A stretch of 64,000 bases of DNA from an uncultured Pseudomonadota bacterium (GTDB taxonomy: Bacteria; Pseudomonadota; Gammaproteobacteria; Steroidobacterales; Steroidobacteraceae): assembly GCA_903828595.1 (NCBI GenBank), contig CAIKMS010000028.1, positions 62,001-126,000 of the forward strand, read 5' to 3'. This document shows positions 1-8,686 of this stretch, piece by piece. The notes beneath the pieces were generated by a model. It was given only the letters and a program-made list of their open reading frames with translations. It did not search any database and was not told the origin of the DNA. Numbering within the stretch: the stretch's first letter is position 1; every line of letters starts with the position of its first letter. The position numbers and the translations under genes are program-made.

Positions 1-828
1 AGGCACACTCCTCCAAGCCTGAGCCGCATCCAGCCAAAGAACCCGTAAGCAATCCGTTAACGCCAAAGTACACGCTAAACTCGCTCGGGTTAAGCCAGCT
101 GCATCACCGTAACCCTCTAACAAGGCTACGACCGAATCGTTGCTCAGATTCTCGGAGCCTATAAAGCCCGCCAGATCCATCAATGGGTTGCCCCAGCCAG
201 CGTATTCCCAATCGATAAAGGATAACGGGTTAGTCAGCCGGATATTGTCGCGATGCAAATCGTGATGGCAAAGCGCCCAGCGAGCTGGACGGTAATTCGG
301 CAACTGGTCGGCTATCACTCGTTCAACCACGGCACGAGCCACCACGCTGCCAGCGCCAGGCGTGACGCTCATATAATGATCCAACGCCGCTTGCAGATCG
401 AAGGTTTGCAAATTGGCTGGCCTTGGCAAGTCATGCAGCTCGCGCATACGCCGGCCTAGGCTCAATAGAAAACCTTCCTCGCTCACCTGTCGAGAATCCG
501 GTGATTCTTCAATCACATAAGTTGTCACCAACACGGCCTCTTCAGGCTTCGCATAGACCAGCGTCGGAGCCAATCCAGCTACAGAAACCGCTCTTAAAAC
601 CTCAAGCTCGGCGCACCGATTTAACGCTAAGAGCGAATCCGATCCGTTACCTAAACGAACCACCCAATCAACTTGCGTTGAACGAAGGCGCCACAGCGTA
701 TTGGTAAATCCCTGTTTGAGCAGCCGTGCCTCAGGCTCTGTCCTGAGGGCCCATTGGCCATCGGCAAACCCTGACAAAGCCTTGAGTAAGGAGTCAGAGA
801 AATTGGTAGGGGCATCCTTTGTCATCAT
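1..828 (-). CDS. Aminoglycoside/choline-kinase-like phosphotransferase (partial at left edge)
   Basis: Reading the minus strand from an ATG near 828 gives an open frame that runs off the left edge. It carries the kinase-like catalytic loop HHDLHRDNI, matching the HxDxxxxN Brenner motif, followed by FIDWEYAGWGNPLMDLA, the metal-binding DxE-like segment of the APH/choline kinase/thiamine kinase family. An upstream KQGFTNTLWR segment fits the nucleotide loop. Such enzymes phosphorylate a small hydroxyl substrate with ATP in the cytosol. The fold is clear, but the substrate (choline, thiamine, aminoglycoside or other) cannot be told. Three in-frame ATGs (837, 828, 825) compete for the start and none has a strong ribosome site. 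It is divergent from the PhzF-like gene. The C-terminus is missing. Confidence 0.8.
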   Translation of the reverse strand, partial: MMTKDAPTNFSDSLLKALSGFADGQWALRTEPEARLLKQGFTNTLWRLRSTQVDWVVRLGNGSDSLLALNRCAELEVLRAVSVAGLAPTLVYAKPEEAVLVTTYVIEESPDSRQVSEEGFLLSLGRRMRELHDLPRPANLQTFDLQAALDHYMSVTPGAGSVVARAVVERVIADQLPNYRPARWALCHHDLHRDNIRLTNPLSFIDWEYAGWGNPLMDLAGFIGSENLSNDSVVALLEGYGDAAGLTRASLACTLALTDCLRVLWLDAAQAWRSVP

Positions 829-958
829 GCTGCACATGCTCGGCTAGCCGTAAGCGCCTAGCAATAGTACTCTCATCAAATCGGAACCCCGGCGAGCCAA
901 CAGAATAGCCCGCGCCCAGAGGCAATCCGGCATTAAGGCCACGGAGAAAATAAACCCA

Positions 959-1867
959 ATGCCCAGCAGAACCGTTCGAGTATTCCAAATCGATGCCTTC
1001 ACCAACAGACTTTTTGCTGGTAACCCAGCAGGCGTTGTCCTGGGTGGGGCGCATTTATCGGAAGATGAAATGCAGGCCATCGCTCGCGAACTCAACAATG
1101 CCGACTCCGCCTTCGTCCTGCCGCCCAGCGCCAGCGATCACGACGTTCACCTACGCTTTTTCACCCCCAGTCGGGAAGTCGCGTTTGTCGGCCATGCTAC
1201 CGTTGCCGCGCACGTAGCGCGCCTGGCCGCTGGCGAATGCACCGTGGGCCACTTCCGTCAGCGCTCACGATCGGGTGTATTTGACGTTAAGCTCAGTGGT
1301 ACCGCCGAGCAACCGGCCGTCGAAGTCACTTACCCGGCGCCAGCCGAGCCCGTCCCCGTTAATGAAGCCATGCGCAGTCAGCTGCTGGATATTCTAGGAT
1401 TAGATACCGCAGCGCTGGACATGCGCTGCCCGCCGTCGGTGATTGGTAAGGCCAGCACTCGGTTGTTGCTGGGATTACGCTCTGCCGAGCAACTCGCCGC
1501 CTTGACTCCCGACTTTGAAGCGCTCAAACGTTTCACACCCCATGTCGGCGCAGATGGCTATTTCTTGTTTGTGCGTGATGCGCATGGTCCCGGCACGACC
1601 GAGTCGAGAATGTTCTGCCCCGTCATCGGCATTCCCGAAGATCCGGTCAGCGGCAATGCTCATGGCATGCTTGGCGCTTACCTCGTGCAACACGGACTGT
1701 TAGACGTCAACGACGGATGCGCGCAATTGACAGGGTACCAAGGTCGGTCGATGCACCGTCCGGGCGAGGTGCAGGTCAAGATCCTCGTTGATGGCACGCG
1801 CGCCTCGCATGTGCAGATCACCGGTAGCGCGCGAATCGTTTACTCGACTGATATCAGTCTAGATTAA
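959..1867 (+). CDS. PhzF-family isomerase/epimerase-like protein
   Basis: This 302-residue protein has the PhzF/diaminopimelate-epimerase-like two-domain fold signature: an N-terminal FQIDAFT, then FAGNPAGVV, RFFTPSREVAFVGHAT, and a C-terminal EDPVSGNAHG segment that in the family shapes the active site opposite the catalytic acid. The length is usual for the family. The residue expected to be the catalytic Glu of the family SETAF-type motif reads as Asp here (NNADSAFV, near residue 49). PhzF itself isomerises dihydrohydroxyanthranilate, but no phenazine genes lie nearby, so the true substrate is unknown. The gene stands alone, divergent from the phosphotransferase and convergent with the MBL-fold gene. 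A strong hairpin follows the stop. Confidence 0.88.
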   Translation: MPSRTVRVFQIDAFTNRLFAGNPAGVVLGGAHLSEDEMQAIARELNNADSAFVLPPSASDHDVHLRFFTPSREVAFVGHATVAAHVARLAAGECTVGHFRQRSRSGVFDVKLSGTAEQPAVEVTYPAPAEPVPVNEAMRSQLLDILGLDTAALDMRCPPSVIGKASTRLLLGLRSAEQLAALTPDFEALKRFTPHVGADGYFLFVRDAHGPGTTESRMFCPVIGIPEDPVSGNAHGMLGAYLVQHGLLDVNDGCAQLTGYQGRSMHRPGEVQVKILVDGTRASHVQITGSARIVYSTDISLD

Positions 1868-1890
1868 GACAACGATCACCCCGCAAATGC

Positions 1891-1923
1891 GGCCACAGGC
1901 TGGGGTAACCCCAGCCTGTGCCC
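1891..1923. terminator. Bidirectional hairpin between convergent genes
   Basis: A perfect 12-bp inverted repeat (CACAGGCTGGGG at 1894-1905 and its complement at 1909-1920) encloses a three-base loop, and further GG/CC pairs flank one mismatch. It sits between the stops of the PhzF-like gene and the MBL-fold gene. No run of T follows, so it may block read-through in both directions or protect 3' ends rather than act as a classical intrinsic terminator. Confidence 0.6.
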
Positions 1924-1984
1924 AACGCGAGGGCCATCATTCATTGATGCTGGGGAGTAGTGACCAGAACTAGAGCCCATCGTC

Positions 1985-2875
1985 TCAAACCTGAGAACCT
2001 AGAATCTCTGGCTGGAGCAGTCGCCAACGAGAATGACGCTCCTCAACGATGCCTTCATGGCTTAACTTAAGTAAGTGTGCGTGTAGCGAGTAACTTGCCC
2101 ATTGATGAAGATCAGCTGAGACATCGGCATAGACCACAATCACTAACTCGGCAATAGTTACATCGTCCATTGAACGTAACGTACGCACAATCTTGGCCTC
2201 ACGCGCTAAGCGGTGGCGAATCAACCCCTCAATCACTCGGGCTGGCTGCGTCAAGACAGGACCGTGGCCCGGGAAAAGATGTTCCAGCGGCATCGCTTTC
2301 AATCGGTCCATCGAAAGCAGGTAATCGCGCATGTCACCATCGGGCGGCAAAATAACGGGCGAGACCGTGCCTAAAATATGATCCCCGGTAAAAAGAGCGC
2401 GCTCCTCCTCTAAGTACCAGCAGACATGATTAGAGGCATGCCCGGGTGTAAGCACCGCTCTTAAACGGTATCCGTTGCCGACCACCACGGTGCTCTCATC
2501 AACCGGATGGTCCGGCACAAAAGTCTGATCCTGAAACTGCGCATAGTGGCTAACTCGCCCCCAACGAGCCATGCCAAGCCGCTCGTGCAAGACCGACGCA
2601 GCCGGGGAGTGATCGCGATGGGTGTGCGTGACCAGCACCGCTTGCAGTTGCCGTCCATCCAGCGCATTCATTATCGCTACGACATGCGCCTCGAGCGCAG
2701 GCCCCGGATCAACTACGGTGACTGGGTCGTTGGGGCCTGCACCCTTTATGAGATAGGTGTTGGTTCCAGGTCCCGTCATGGGACCGGCGTTAGGCGCAAC
2801 CAGGCGACTGATTCGCGGTGTTAATTGCGTGAGCTCGCCGGGTGAGAAAGTTTGGTCCGTACTGGCGCTGGTCAT
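1985..2875 (-). CDS. MBL-fold hydrolase, LACTB2-like
   Basis: The protein (296 residues from the chosen ATG) has the metallo-beta-lactamase metal motif HTHRDH, a downstream PGHASNH histidine, FTGDHILG with the bridging Asp, and LFPGHGP with the last histidine ligand. An alpha-helical winged-helix-like C-terminus follows. This arrangement is that of the LACTB2/RNase-like subgroup, so a role as a hydrolase of thioesters or RNA is plausible, but the substrate is not shown. The open frame extends to 2941. I prefer the ATG at 2875 because the residues upstream look like untranslated leader and the family begins near the TPRISRL segment. Confidence 0.85.
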   Translation of the reverse strand: MTSASTDQTFSPGELTQLTPRISRLVAPNAGPMTGPGTNTYLIKGAGPNDPVTVVDPGPALEAHVVAIMNALDGRQLQAVLVTHTHRDHSPAASVLHERLGMARWGRVSHYAQFQDQTFVPDHPVDESTVVVGNGYRLRAVLTPGHASNHVCWYLEEERALFTGDHILGTVSPVILPPDGDMRDYLLSMDRLKAMPLEHLFPGHGPVLTQPARVIEGLIRHRLAREAKIVRTLRSMDDVTIAELVIVVYADVSADLHQWASYSLHAHLLKLSHEGIVEERHSRWRLLQPEILGSQV

Positions 2876-3047
2876 TTCAGATTTGCCTTGAAACTGCGGT
2901 GGTTCGATCGTCACTGACGGTGGGCAGAGGAATCCTGACAAAGTCCATGTGGCGATGCAGCAAAACTTAAGAGCGCGAGCGAAATAAACACTAATTTAGC
3001 TTAGCGAACTACACAATGGCGCAAGAGGCATTAATATCGTGTTGTTC

Positions 3048-3063
3048 CCCGCCCCAAGGCGGG
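3048..3063 (+). other. Small GC hairpin in leader of the Moco operon
   Basis: CCCGCC and GGCGGG pair around a CCAA loop, 28 bases upstream of the first gene of the molybdenum cofactor operon. It could be a leader structure or a residual terminator. The surroundings do not resemble the long conserved Moco riboswitch, so a sensing role is not claimed. Confidence 0.3.
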
Positions 3064-3090
3064 CCACGCCAATCTATTGTGGGGTTCTCC

Positions 3091-3486
3091 ATGTCGTTTC
3101 GAATCCGCTTTCTTGCTGCTACTTCTAGCCTTTGCTTACTGCTAACGGGCGTTACCGCTAGTGCTGCCTGCATGGCACCTACGGCACCCGGCACTTTCCC
3201 GGACGGGGCCACCGCGGCACTGCCGGATATGGTTGCAGGCCAAAAGTCGGTCAAAGAGTTTCTGGCTCAAGAAGATGCTTACATCGAGTGTTTAGATAAC
3301 GAAGCGCCGCGCTTTGATCCTAAGAAGCAGTACTCAGCCAAAGAAAAAGAGACCATGACTGCCGAGCGTATCGAAGCAAAAAAGAAGATGGATACCGCCG
3401 AAGAAGACAAAAAAGCCGTCGCTGAGCGCTTTAATGTTCAACTGCGTGCGTACAAGGCCGCTCAAGCCGCTGCGCCCAAAAACTGA
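3091..3486 (+). CDS. Small secreted protein of unknown function, first gene of the Moco operon
   Basis: The 131-residue product starts with a classical Sec signal peptide: basic MSFRIRF, a hydrophobic stretch of about 15 residues, and a predicted cut after TASA. The mature part begins with a Cys, has a second Cys in AYIECLDNE, and becomes a strongly charged Lys/Glu helix from about residue 75 to the end (probable coiled coil). I do not recognise the family. An earlier ATG at 3016 is in frame but would hide the signal peptide, so 3091 is chosen. Its stop overlaps the moeA start by one base (TGATG), so it is very likely translated with moeA. Whether it has any molybdenum role is unknown. Confidence 0.75.
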   Translation: MSFRIRFLAATSSLCLLLTGVTASAACMAPTAPGTFPDGATAALPDMVAGQKSVKEFLAQEDAYIECLDNEAPRFDPKKQYSAKEKETMTAERIEAKKKMDTAEEDKKAVAERFNVQLRAYKAAQAAAPKN

Positions 3487-4679
3487 TGTTCCAGCCCCGC
3501 GACGCGCAACAGTCGATCGCTGCCGTCGCGGGTCCTCTGGCCGATGAGATCACTTCACTCAATACGGCAGTTGGGCGTGTACTGGCCACTTCAGTCCATG
3601 CCGACAGCGACCATCCGCCGTTTAATCGCGTTGCCATGGATGGCATCGCGATTCGTTTCTCAGACTGGCAAGCAGGCTTGCGAGATTTTCGCGTCAGCCG
3701 AGTGCAAGGTGCTGGGGCCGAACCGGAGCCGTTGACCACCTCCGGCGACTGCATCGAGATCATGACCGGCGCGATGCTTCCAGACGGCGCCGACACGGTC
3801 ATTCCGGTTGAACAAATCAGCTTTGAAGCTAACGTCGCTCACGTGATGGAAAGTGCTACCCCCAAATTGGGTGGCAACGTGCATCATCAAGGTCACGATC
3901 GCCGCCGCGGCAGCCTGTTGTTAACGCGTGGAACGCGCCTGCGTGCTCCGGAAATCGCGATTTTAGCCTCAGCCGGTGTTACCGGGGTGCCAGTGATCCG
4001 GCAACCCCGTATTGCTGTGGTTTCCACCGGTGATGAACTGGTGGAACCACACCTGGAGCCTAAACCCTGGCAAGTCCGCCGCTCTAACGCCTATGGGATC
4101 ATTGCCGCGCTGAGCGCACGCGGCTACCGTGACATCTGCGATATACATCTGCCTGATGATCTACCCGCCATGATCAGCCAGCTAGCGCCGCTGATGGATC
4201 AGATCGATGTACTCATACTTTCTGGCGGCGTCTCCGCAGGCCGTTTCGATCACGTACCCAACGCCTTAGCAGCACTGGGCGTCACCTGTCATTTTCATAA
4301 GGTTGAGCAACGACCTGGACGCCCCCTCTGGTTTGGAGCGGACCAAAATCGCCGATTGGTGTTTGGTCTGCCAGGAAACCCCGTGTCGACACTGATTTGC
4401 TTGACGCGTTATGTACTGCCAGCACTCGCCTTGCTGGAAGACCAGTCGCCGGAAGTAGCCACCCATTTGCACTTACAGGGCCCCGATCTGGCACTGCCCA
4501 CGATGACCTTGTTCATGCCGGTCACGCGAGTGGACAGCGCCGAGGGCCTGACACTAGCCGCCCGCCCCACACAAGGCTCCGGAGATTTTACGGCACTGGC
4601 TGAGACCGCCGGCTTTGTAGAACTGGCACCAGTCGCAACTAGGTCACAACACAGGCTTGTGCCGTTCTATCATTGGTAG
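3486..4679 (+). CDS. moeA: Molybdopterin molybdenumtransferase MoeA
   Basis: MoeA inserts molybdate into adenylated molybdopterin, the last step of basic Moco formation in the cytosol. The 397 residues carry family marks in order: the FNRVAMDGIAI segment of domain I/III, IMTGAMLPDGADTVIPVE, RRSNAYGIIA, LSGGVSAGRFDHVPNAL (the MoCF/MogA-like domain), and GLPGNPVSTLI, with a C-terminal beta domain ending near 4679. The length fits E. coli MoeA. It overlaps the stop of the small secreted gene by one base, and moaA begins one base after its stop, which indicates a single transcript. No separate mogA/moaB is seen here, so MPT adenylation may be encoded elsewhere. Confidence 0.95.
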   Translation: MFQPRDAQQSIAAVAGPLADEITSLNTAVGRVLATSVHADSDHPPFNRVAMDGIAIRFSDWQAGLRDFRVSRVQGAGAEPEPLTTSGDCIEIMTGAMLPDGADTVIPVEQISFEANVAHVMESATPKLGGNVHHQGHDRRRGSLLLTRGTRLRAPEIAILASAGVTGVPVIRQPRIAVVSTGDELVEPHLEPKPWQVRRSNAYGIIAALSARGYRDICDIHLPDDLPAMISQLAPLMDQIDVLILSGGVSAGRFDHVPNALAALGVTCHFHKVEQRPGRPLWFGADQNRRLVFGLPGNPVSTLICLTRYVLPALALLEDQSPEVATHLHLQGPDLALPTMTLFMPVTRVDSAEGLTLAARPTQGSGDFTALAETAGFVELAPVATRSQHRLVPFYHW

Positions 4680-4680
4680 C

Positions 4681-5718
4681 ATGAGCCAAGTAAATCCGAG
4701 CCTGAAGCCCGATGACCAATTGGGTCGTCCGTTACGCGATCTGCGCATCTCCGTAATGGACCGTTGCAACTTTCGCTGTCCTTATTGCATGCCGAAAAGC
4801 GAGTTCCACGAGAACTATCGTTTTTTGCGCTCCGATGAACGCCTTTCTTTCACCGAAATTGTGCGCTTGGCGCGTCTGTTCGTTGACTTAGGGGTCGTAA
4901 AAATTCGCCTGACCGGCGGAGAACCGCTGTTACGGGCCAATTTGGCCGAACTGGTTGGAGACCTGACGACCATCGAAGGCGCGGAGGATCTGGCACTGAC
5001 TACCAACGGTGTCTTGCTGGCGCGTCACGCCGAGGAATTGGCAGCCAACGGACTGAAGCGAATTACGGTCAGTCTCGACACATTAGACCCGGCTATTTTT
5101 CAACAAATGAACGGTGGCCTCGGCGCCGTGTCTGCGGTACTGGACGGAATAAAAGCAGCTGTCGATAGCGGACTATGGCCCATCAAAATCAATGCCGTCA
5201 TTCAAGCAGGCATCAATGACCATACCGTGCTGGACCTGTGTGAGCACTTTCGTGGCACGGGCATTATCGTGCGTTTCATCGAGTATATGGACGTAGGCAA
5301 TCGCAATGCTTGGAGCCAGAAAGCGGTGGTTACCTCCCTGCAATTGCGCGATAAGATCCATGCTCGATGGCCGTTGCGAGCTGTCGATGAAAATTACTTA
5401 GGCGAGGTCGCGCGCCGCTACGCCTTTGAAGACGGCGCTGGAGAGGTAGGCTTTATCTCCTCAATCAGCCAACCCTTCTGCGGTGCCTGTAGTCGTGCGC
5501 GCCTGTCGTCTGAAGGACGACTCTACACCTGCCTGTTTGCAACTCAGGGTGTAGATCTGCGAGCGGCTATGCGTGGCGGAGCCGATGATGCGGTGCTGCG
5601 TAACCTCATCGCGTCTACCTGGCGTGCGCGTACCGATCGCTACAGTGAAGAACGCAGCCTGCCAAAGAGCAGTAAACTGTCTGAATACAAGGTAGAGATG
5701 CACCATATCGGTGGCTAA
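4681..5718 (+). CDS. moaA: GTP 3',8-cyclase MoaA (radical SAM)
   Basis: MoaA performs the radical SAM rearrangement of GTP, the first committed step of molybdopterin synthesis. The N-terminal cluster motif CNFRCPYC (CxxxCxxC) binds the SAM [4Fe-4S] cluster. The C-terminal CGACSRARL followed by a third Cys in RLYTC binds the second, GTP-binding cluster. The protein ends in the conserved Gly-Gly (HHIGG). The open frame begins at 4657 inside moeA, but the ATG at 4681, one base after the moeA stop, gives the usual N-terminus and a 345-residue product. It is followed after 29 bases by the moaC-mobA fusion, whose MoaC half acts on its product. Confidence 0.95.
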   Translation: MSQVNPSLKPDDQLGRPLRDLRISVMDRCNFRCPYCMPKSEFHENYRFLRSDERLSFTEIVRLARLFVDLGVVKIRLTGGEPLLRANLAELVGDLTTIEGAEDLALTTNGVLLARHAEELAANGLKRITVSLDTLDPAIFQQMNGGLGAVSAVLDGIKAAVDSGLWPIKINAVIQAGINDHTVLDLCEHFRGTGIIVRFIEYMDVGNRNAWSQKAVVTSLQLRDKIHARWPLRAVDENYLGEVARRYAFEDGAGEVGFISSISQPFCGACSRARLSSEGRLYTCLFATQGVDLRAAMRGGADDAVLRNLIASTWRARTDRYSEERSLPKSSKLSEYKVEMHHIGG

Positions 5719-5747
5719 CTTCCTCAACGGATGCGGACTGTACAACC

Positions 5748-6848
5748 ATGACAGCTTTTACACACGTCACGTCCACCGACCAGCCAACCATGGTTGACGT
5801 CGCTGGCAAGACGGCGACTTCGCGCCAGGCGATTGCCGAATCGCGTGTGCGACTGCCCGCGTCTGTCGCCACAGCGTTACGCACGGCGGGTTATGCCACT
5901 AGCAAAGGGCCGATTTTTCAAACGGCGATTATTGCCGGCACCATGGCCGCTAAGCGCACGCATGAGCTGATTCCTTTTTGCCACCCGTTGGGCATCGAGA
6001 AGTGCCATATCGACATTGAAGCAGTAGAGAACGATATCGTCATCCGCTGTAGTGTCGGTGTTCACCATAAGACCGGAGTCGAAATGGAGGCGCTAACCGG
6101 CGCATCCGTGGCCGCACTGACCGTCTATGACATGTGCAAAGCGCTTTCGCACGATCTAGTCATTAGCGAAACGCGTTTAATTGAGAAAACCGGCGGTAAA
6201 TCGGATTTTAAGGCCGCCTCAGAACTAAGCCCGCCGCCACTGGCTGGCCTGATCCTCGCCGGTGGTCACAGCCGGCGAATGAATAGCGACAAGGCCGCCT
6301 TGCTTTACGACGGCAAAACTCAACTTGAGCGTGCATACGAACTGCTGAGCCGTGTTGTGGATAACGTCTATGTGTCAGTCCGTGCGGATCAGGTAAATGA
6401 TGAAGTTCGAAAGAACTACCGACAAATTCCCGATAGAACCACCAACACGGGTCCAGCCGCCGGCATCCTCTCCGCGTTCTCACATCATCCCGGCCACGCA
6501 TGGCTGGTGATCGCTGTTGATCTGCCTTTTTTGACTGTCGAAACACTCAGCGCATTGCTTCAAGCGCGAGATCCACACTCGGTGGCAACCGCCTATATCA
6601 GCGCCCACGATGGCTTACCCGAACCTTTGTGCGCCATTTGGGAACCTAGCGCGGCCCGTGGCCTTGCGGCAGCCCTAGAAAAGGATCAGCGCTGTCCGCG
6701 TAAATTCCTAATCAACGCTCACGCAAAACTCATTCCACTGAATGAGTCCGAATCGTTAGCTAACGTCAACACGCCGGAAGAATACGCTCAGGCGCAGACG
6801 CTCTTAAGGGCCGGCAACAGTGGGCTCGCCATGACTACCCAGGAATGA
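5748..6848 (+). CDS. MoaC-MobA fusion: cyclic pyranopterin monophosphate synthase / Mo-cofactor nucleotidyltransferase
   Basis: Two complete enzymes sit in one 366-residue frame. Residues 1-155 are MoaC, with the KGPIFQTA segment, PFCHPLG, and the catalytic Asp128/Lys131 pair in YDMCKAL. It converts the MoaA product to cyclic pyranopterin monophosphate. After a short Pro-rich joint (SPPPL), residues 165-352 are a MobA-type nucleotidyltransferase with LAGGHSRRM and DKA of the GTP-binding loop, GPAAGI, and the metal Asp258 in AVDLPF. MobA attaches GMP to Mo-MPT. The loop reads RMNSDK where RMGGxDK is usual. No stop or frameshift lies at the joint. The nucleotide choice (GTP or CTP) is inferred, although the GPxAG element favours MobA. 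Confidence 0.93.
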   Translation: MTAFTHVTSTDQPTMVDVAGKTATSRQAIAESRVRLPASVATALRTAGYATSKGPIFQTAIIAGTMAAKRTHELIPFCHPLGIEKCHIDIEAVENDIVIRCSVGVHHKTGVEMEALTGASVAALTVYDMCKALSHDLVISETRLIEKTGGKSDFKAASELSPPPLAGLILAGGHSRRMNSDKAALLYDGKTQLERAYELLSRVVDNVYVSVRADQVNDEVRKNYRQIPDRTTNTGPAAGILSAFSHHPGHAWLVIAVDLPFLTVETLSALLQARDPHSVATAYISAHDGLPEPLCAIWEPSAARGLAAALEKDQRCPRKFLINAHAKLIPLNESESLANVNTPEEYAQAQTLLRAGNSGLAMTTQE

Positions 6849-6851
6849 CCG

Positions 6852-7094
6852 ATGACTCAGATTAACGTCCGTTACTACGCCATTTTGCGTGAGCAGGCGG
6901 GCATGACCCACCAAAGCGTTGACACCCCTGCCCATACCGCTGACGCCCTGTTCACAGAGTTATCCGCGGCGCACGGATTTACTGTGCCCAGAAATCTGAT
7001 GAAAGTCGCGATTAATGGCGAGTTCTGCGACTTCTCCAGAGTCCTCAATGCCCATGACGAGGTGGTCTTCATCCCGCCCGTTGCTGGTGGCTGA
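6852..7094 (+). CDS. moaD: Molybdopterin synthase small subunit MoaD
   Basis: This 80-residue ubiquitin-fold sulfur carrier ends in the required Gly-Gly (PPVAGG), whose terminal carboxylate is adenylated by MoeB and converted to thiocarboxylate. The beta-grasp signature YYAILREQAG and DEVVFIPPV are present. The start lies three bases after the stop of the MoaC-MobA gene, and the next gene starts one base after its stop. Its two partner enzymes, MoeB (activation) and MoaE (acceptor), are fused to each other in the next gene, so MoaD remains the only free, mobile component of that step. Confidence 0.95.
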   Translation: MTQINVRYYAILREQAGMTHQSVDTPAHTADALFTELSAAHGFTVPRNLMKVAINGEFCDFSRVLNAHDEVVFIPPVAGG

Positions 7095-7095
7095 C

Positions 7096-8655
7096 ATGAC
7101 ATCTTTTTTTGGCTTTAGTAGCCAACCGTTGTCGCCGACTGACGAAACCGCCTTCTTGGCCGATCCCTCTTGCGGTGGCTTTGCCAGCTTTGAGGGATGG
7201 GTGCGTGATGAAAACGAGGGTCAACGCGTTAACCGATTGGACTACGAAGCCTACGTAGAACTCGCCGTTTCTGAAGGTGAAAAGATAACGGCGGAAGCGC
7301 AAAGACGCTTTGGCGTACGCCAGGTCCGATGCATTCATCGAATCGGCGAATTAGCCATTGGCGATCTGGCCGTTTGGGTGGGCGTTGCCGCGCCACACCG
7401 GGCAGAGGCGTTTGCCGCTTGCCGCTACGTCATCGATGAAATTAAGCACCGTCTTCCCATTTGGAAGAAGGAGTACTACGCCAGTGGCGATTCGGGTTGG
7501 GTTAATTGCGAGCGCTGCGCCCAGCCGCCTGAACAGCATCATGAGCACCATCATCATAAACACTCAGATAACCCGAATCACTCCGGTGATACGCAAGGGC
7601 AAAGTGGCGCTAGCGATTACTCGCGCCAAATGCGTCTGCCGGAAGTGGGCGCTAAGGGCCAAGCAAAACTTCGCTCCTCACGCGTGCTCGTGGTGGGTGC
7701 AGGTGGCCTTGGCGTTCCCGTCTTGTGTTACTTGGCCGGTGCGGGAATCGGCACGTTAGGCCTGATAGACCATGACGAGCTTGAGGCCAGTAATCTGCAC
7801 CGCCAGACCTTATACGCGATTGGCGACGTCGGAAAGCCCAAGGCACTGCTGGCTGCTAAGCATTTACGGTCGCTGAACCCCGAGGTCGATGTGCGCCCGC
7901 ATGTTGCCAAGGCGGACAGATCAACAATCAACGACTTAATCGACGACTACGATATCGTTGTCGATTGCGCTGACAACTTTGCCACCACTTATGCCGTGCA
8001 CGATGCAGCAAGAGCAAAAGGCAAAGCGATTATTCTTGCAAGCCTGTATCAGTACGAGGGACAGCTGCAAGTCATACAGGCCAACCAGCTTGGCAGCTGC
8101 TTACGCTGCGTTTGGCAGCACGCCACCCCCGATGGCATTACCGGAACCTGTCAGACAGCGGGGGTCCTCGGACCCGTGGTGGGCGTACTGGCCAGCTTAC
8201 AAGCGCTGGAGACGATCAAGCTGTTACTGGATCTGCCCGGACGCCTGATAGACGAAGTGCTACTGGTCGATCTGGTCAGTCTGGAGATGCGCCGCCTGAA
8301 GGCGCTCCGCCATCCAACCTGCGAGCCGACTTGCACTCGCTTACCGACCGCGCCTGCTGATGCAGCGCAAGCCACTGAACTGAGCTTTGCATCGCTACTG
8401 GAGGCTTCTCAGGCCGGATTTTGTCTCGTGGATATCCGCGAACCCAGTGAAGTTGCAGACTACGCTTGCCCCGTAAAGAGTCTGGTCATACCCATGGGAC
8501 GCCTACTGCAGAATCCTGACGCATTGCCTCAGGAACAAAAGGTTTTACTGTTATGCGCCCGCGGCGCTCGAAGCAAAGGCACGGTCCAAGCCCTACGCGA
8601 ACGGGGCCTTTCTCACGTGTGGTCATTACTGGGTGGGCTGGACGCGTACCGCTAA
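7096..8655 (+). CDS. MoaE-MoeB-rhodanese triple fusion
   Basis: One 519-residue frame holds three domains. Residues 1-142 are MoaE, the catalytic subunit of molybdopterin synthase, with PHRAEAF and the key lysines in KHRLPIWKKE. Residues 147-165 form a His-rich linker (EQHHEHHHHKH and following). Residues 174-415 are the MoeB/ThiF adenylyltransferase, with GAGGLG, ASNLHRQ, a Cys352 segment (TCQTAGVLGP), and cysteines C335, C338, C409 and C413 positioned as a zinc site, the last pair spaced CxxxC rather than the usual CxxC. Residues 428-519 are a rhodanese domain with Cys487 in LLLCARGARS. The protein could adenylate MoaD, sulfurate it and use it on one chain. The start at 7096 follows moaD by one base; an earlier in-frame codon at 7015 lies inside moaD. 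Confidence 0.93.
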   Translation: MTSFFGFSSQPLSPTDETAFLADPSCGGFASFEGWVRDENEGQRVNRLDYEAYVELAVSEGEKITAEAQRRFGVRQVRCIHRIGELAIGDLAVWVGVAAPHRAEAFAACRYVIDEIKHRLPIWKKEYYASGDSGWVNCERCAQPPEQHHEHHHHKHSDNPNHSGDTQGQSGASDYSRQMRLPEVGAKGQAKLRSSRVLVVGAGGLGVPVLCYLAGAGIGTLGLIDHDELEASNLHRQTLYAIGDVGKPKALLAAKHLRSLNPEVDVRPHVAKADRSTINDLIDDYDIVVDCADNFATTYAVHDAARAKGKAIILASLYQYEGQLQVIQANQLGSCLRCVWQHATPDGITGTCQTAGVLGPVVGVLASLQALETIKLLLDLPGRLIDEVLLVDLVSLEMRRLKALRHPTCEPTCTRLPTAPADAAQATELSFASLLEASQAGFCLVDIREPSEVADYACPVKSLVIPMGRLLQNPDALPQEQKVLLLCARGARSKGTVQALRERGLSHVWSLLGGLDAYR

Positions 8656-8686
8656 AGCGTCGCGAAAAATACTCGCAGGATACCGA

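Noticed and set aside
253-707. Two plus-strand open frames near the left edge
   Set aside because: They lie antisense to the phosphotransferase, whose minus-strand frame carries HxDxxxxN and other family motifs, so they are shadows.
2876-3090. Possible Moco riboswitch before the Moco operon
   Set aside because: Only a 6-bp hairpin is visible, without the long conserved multi-stem layout of the known Moco RNA motif.
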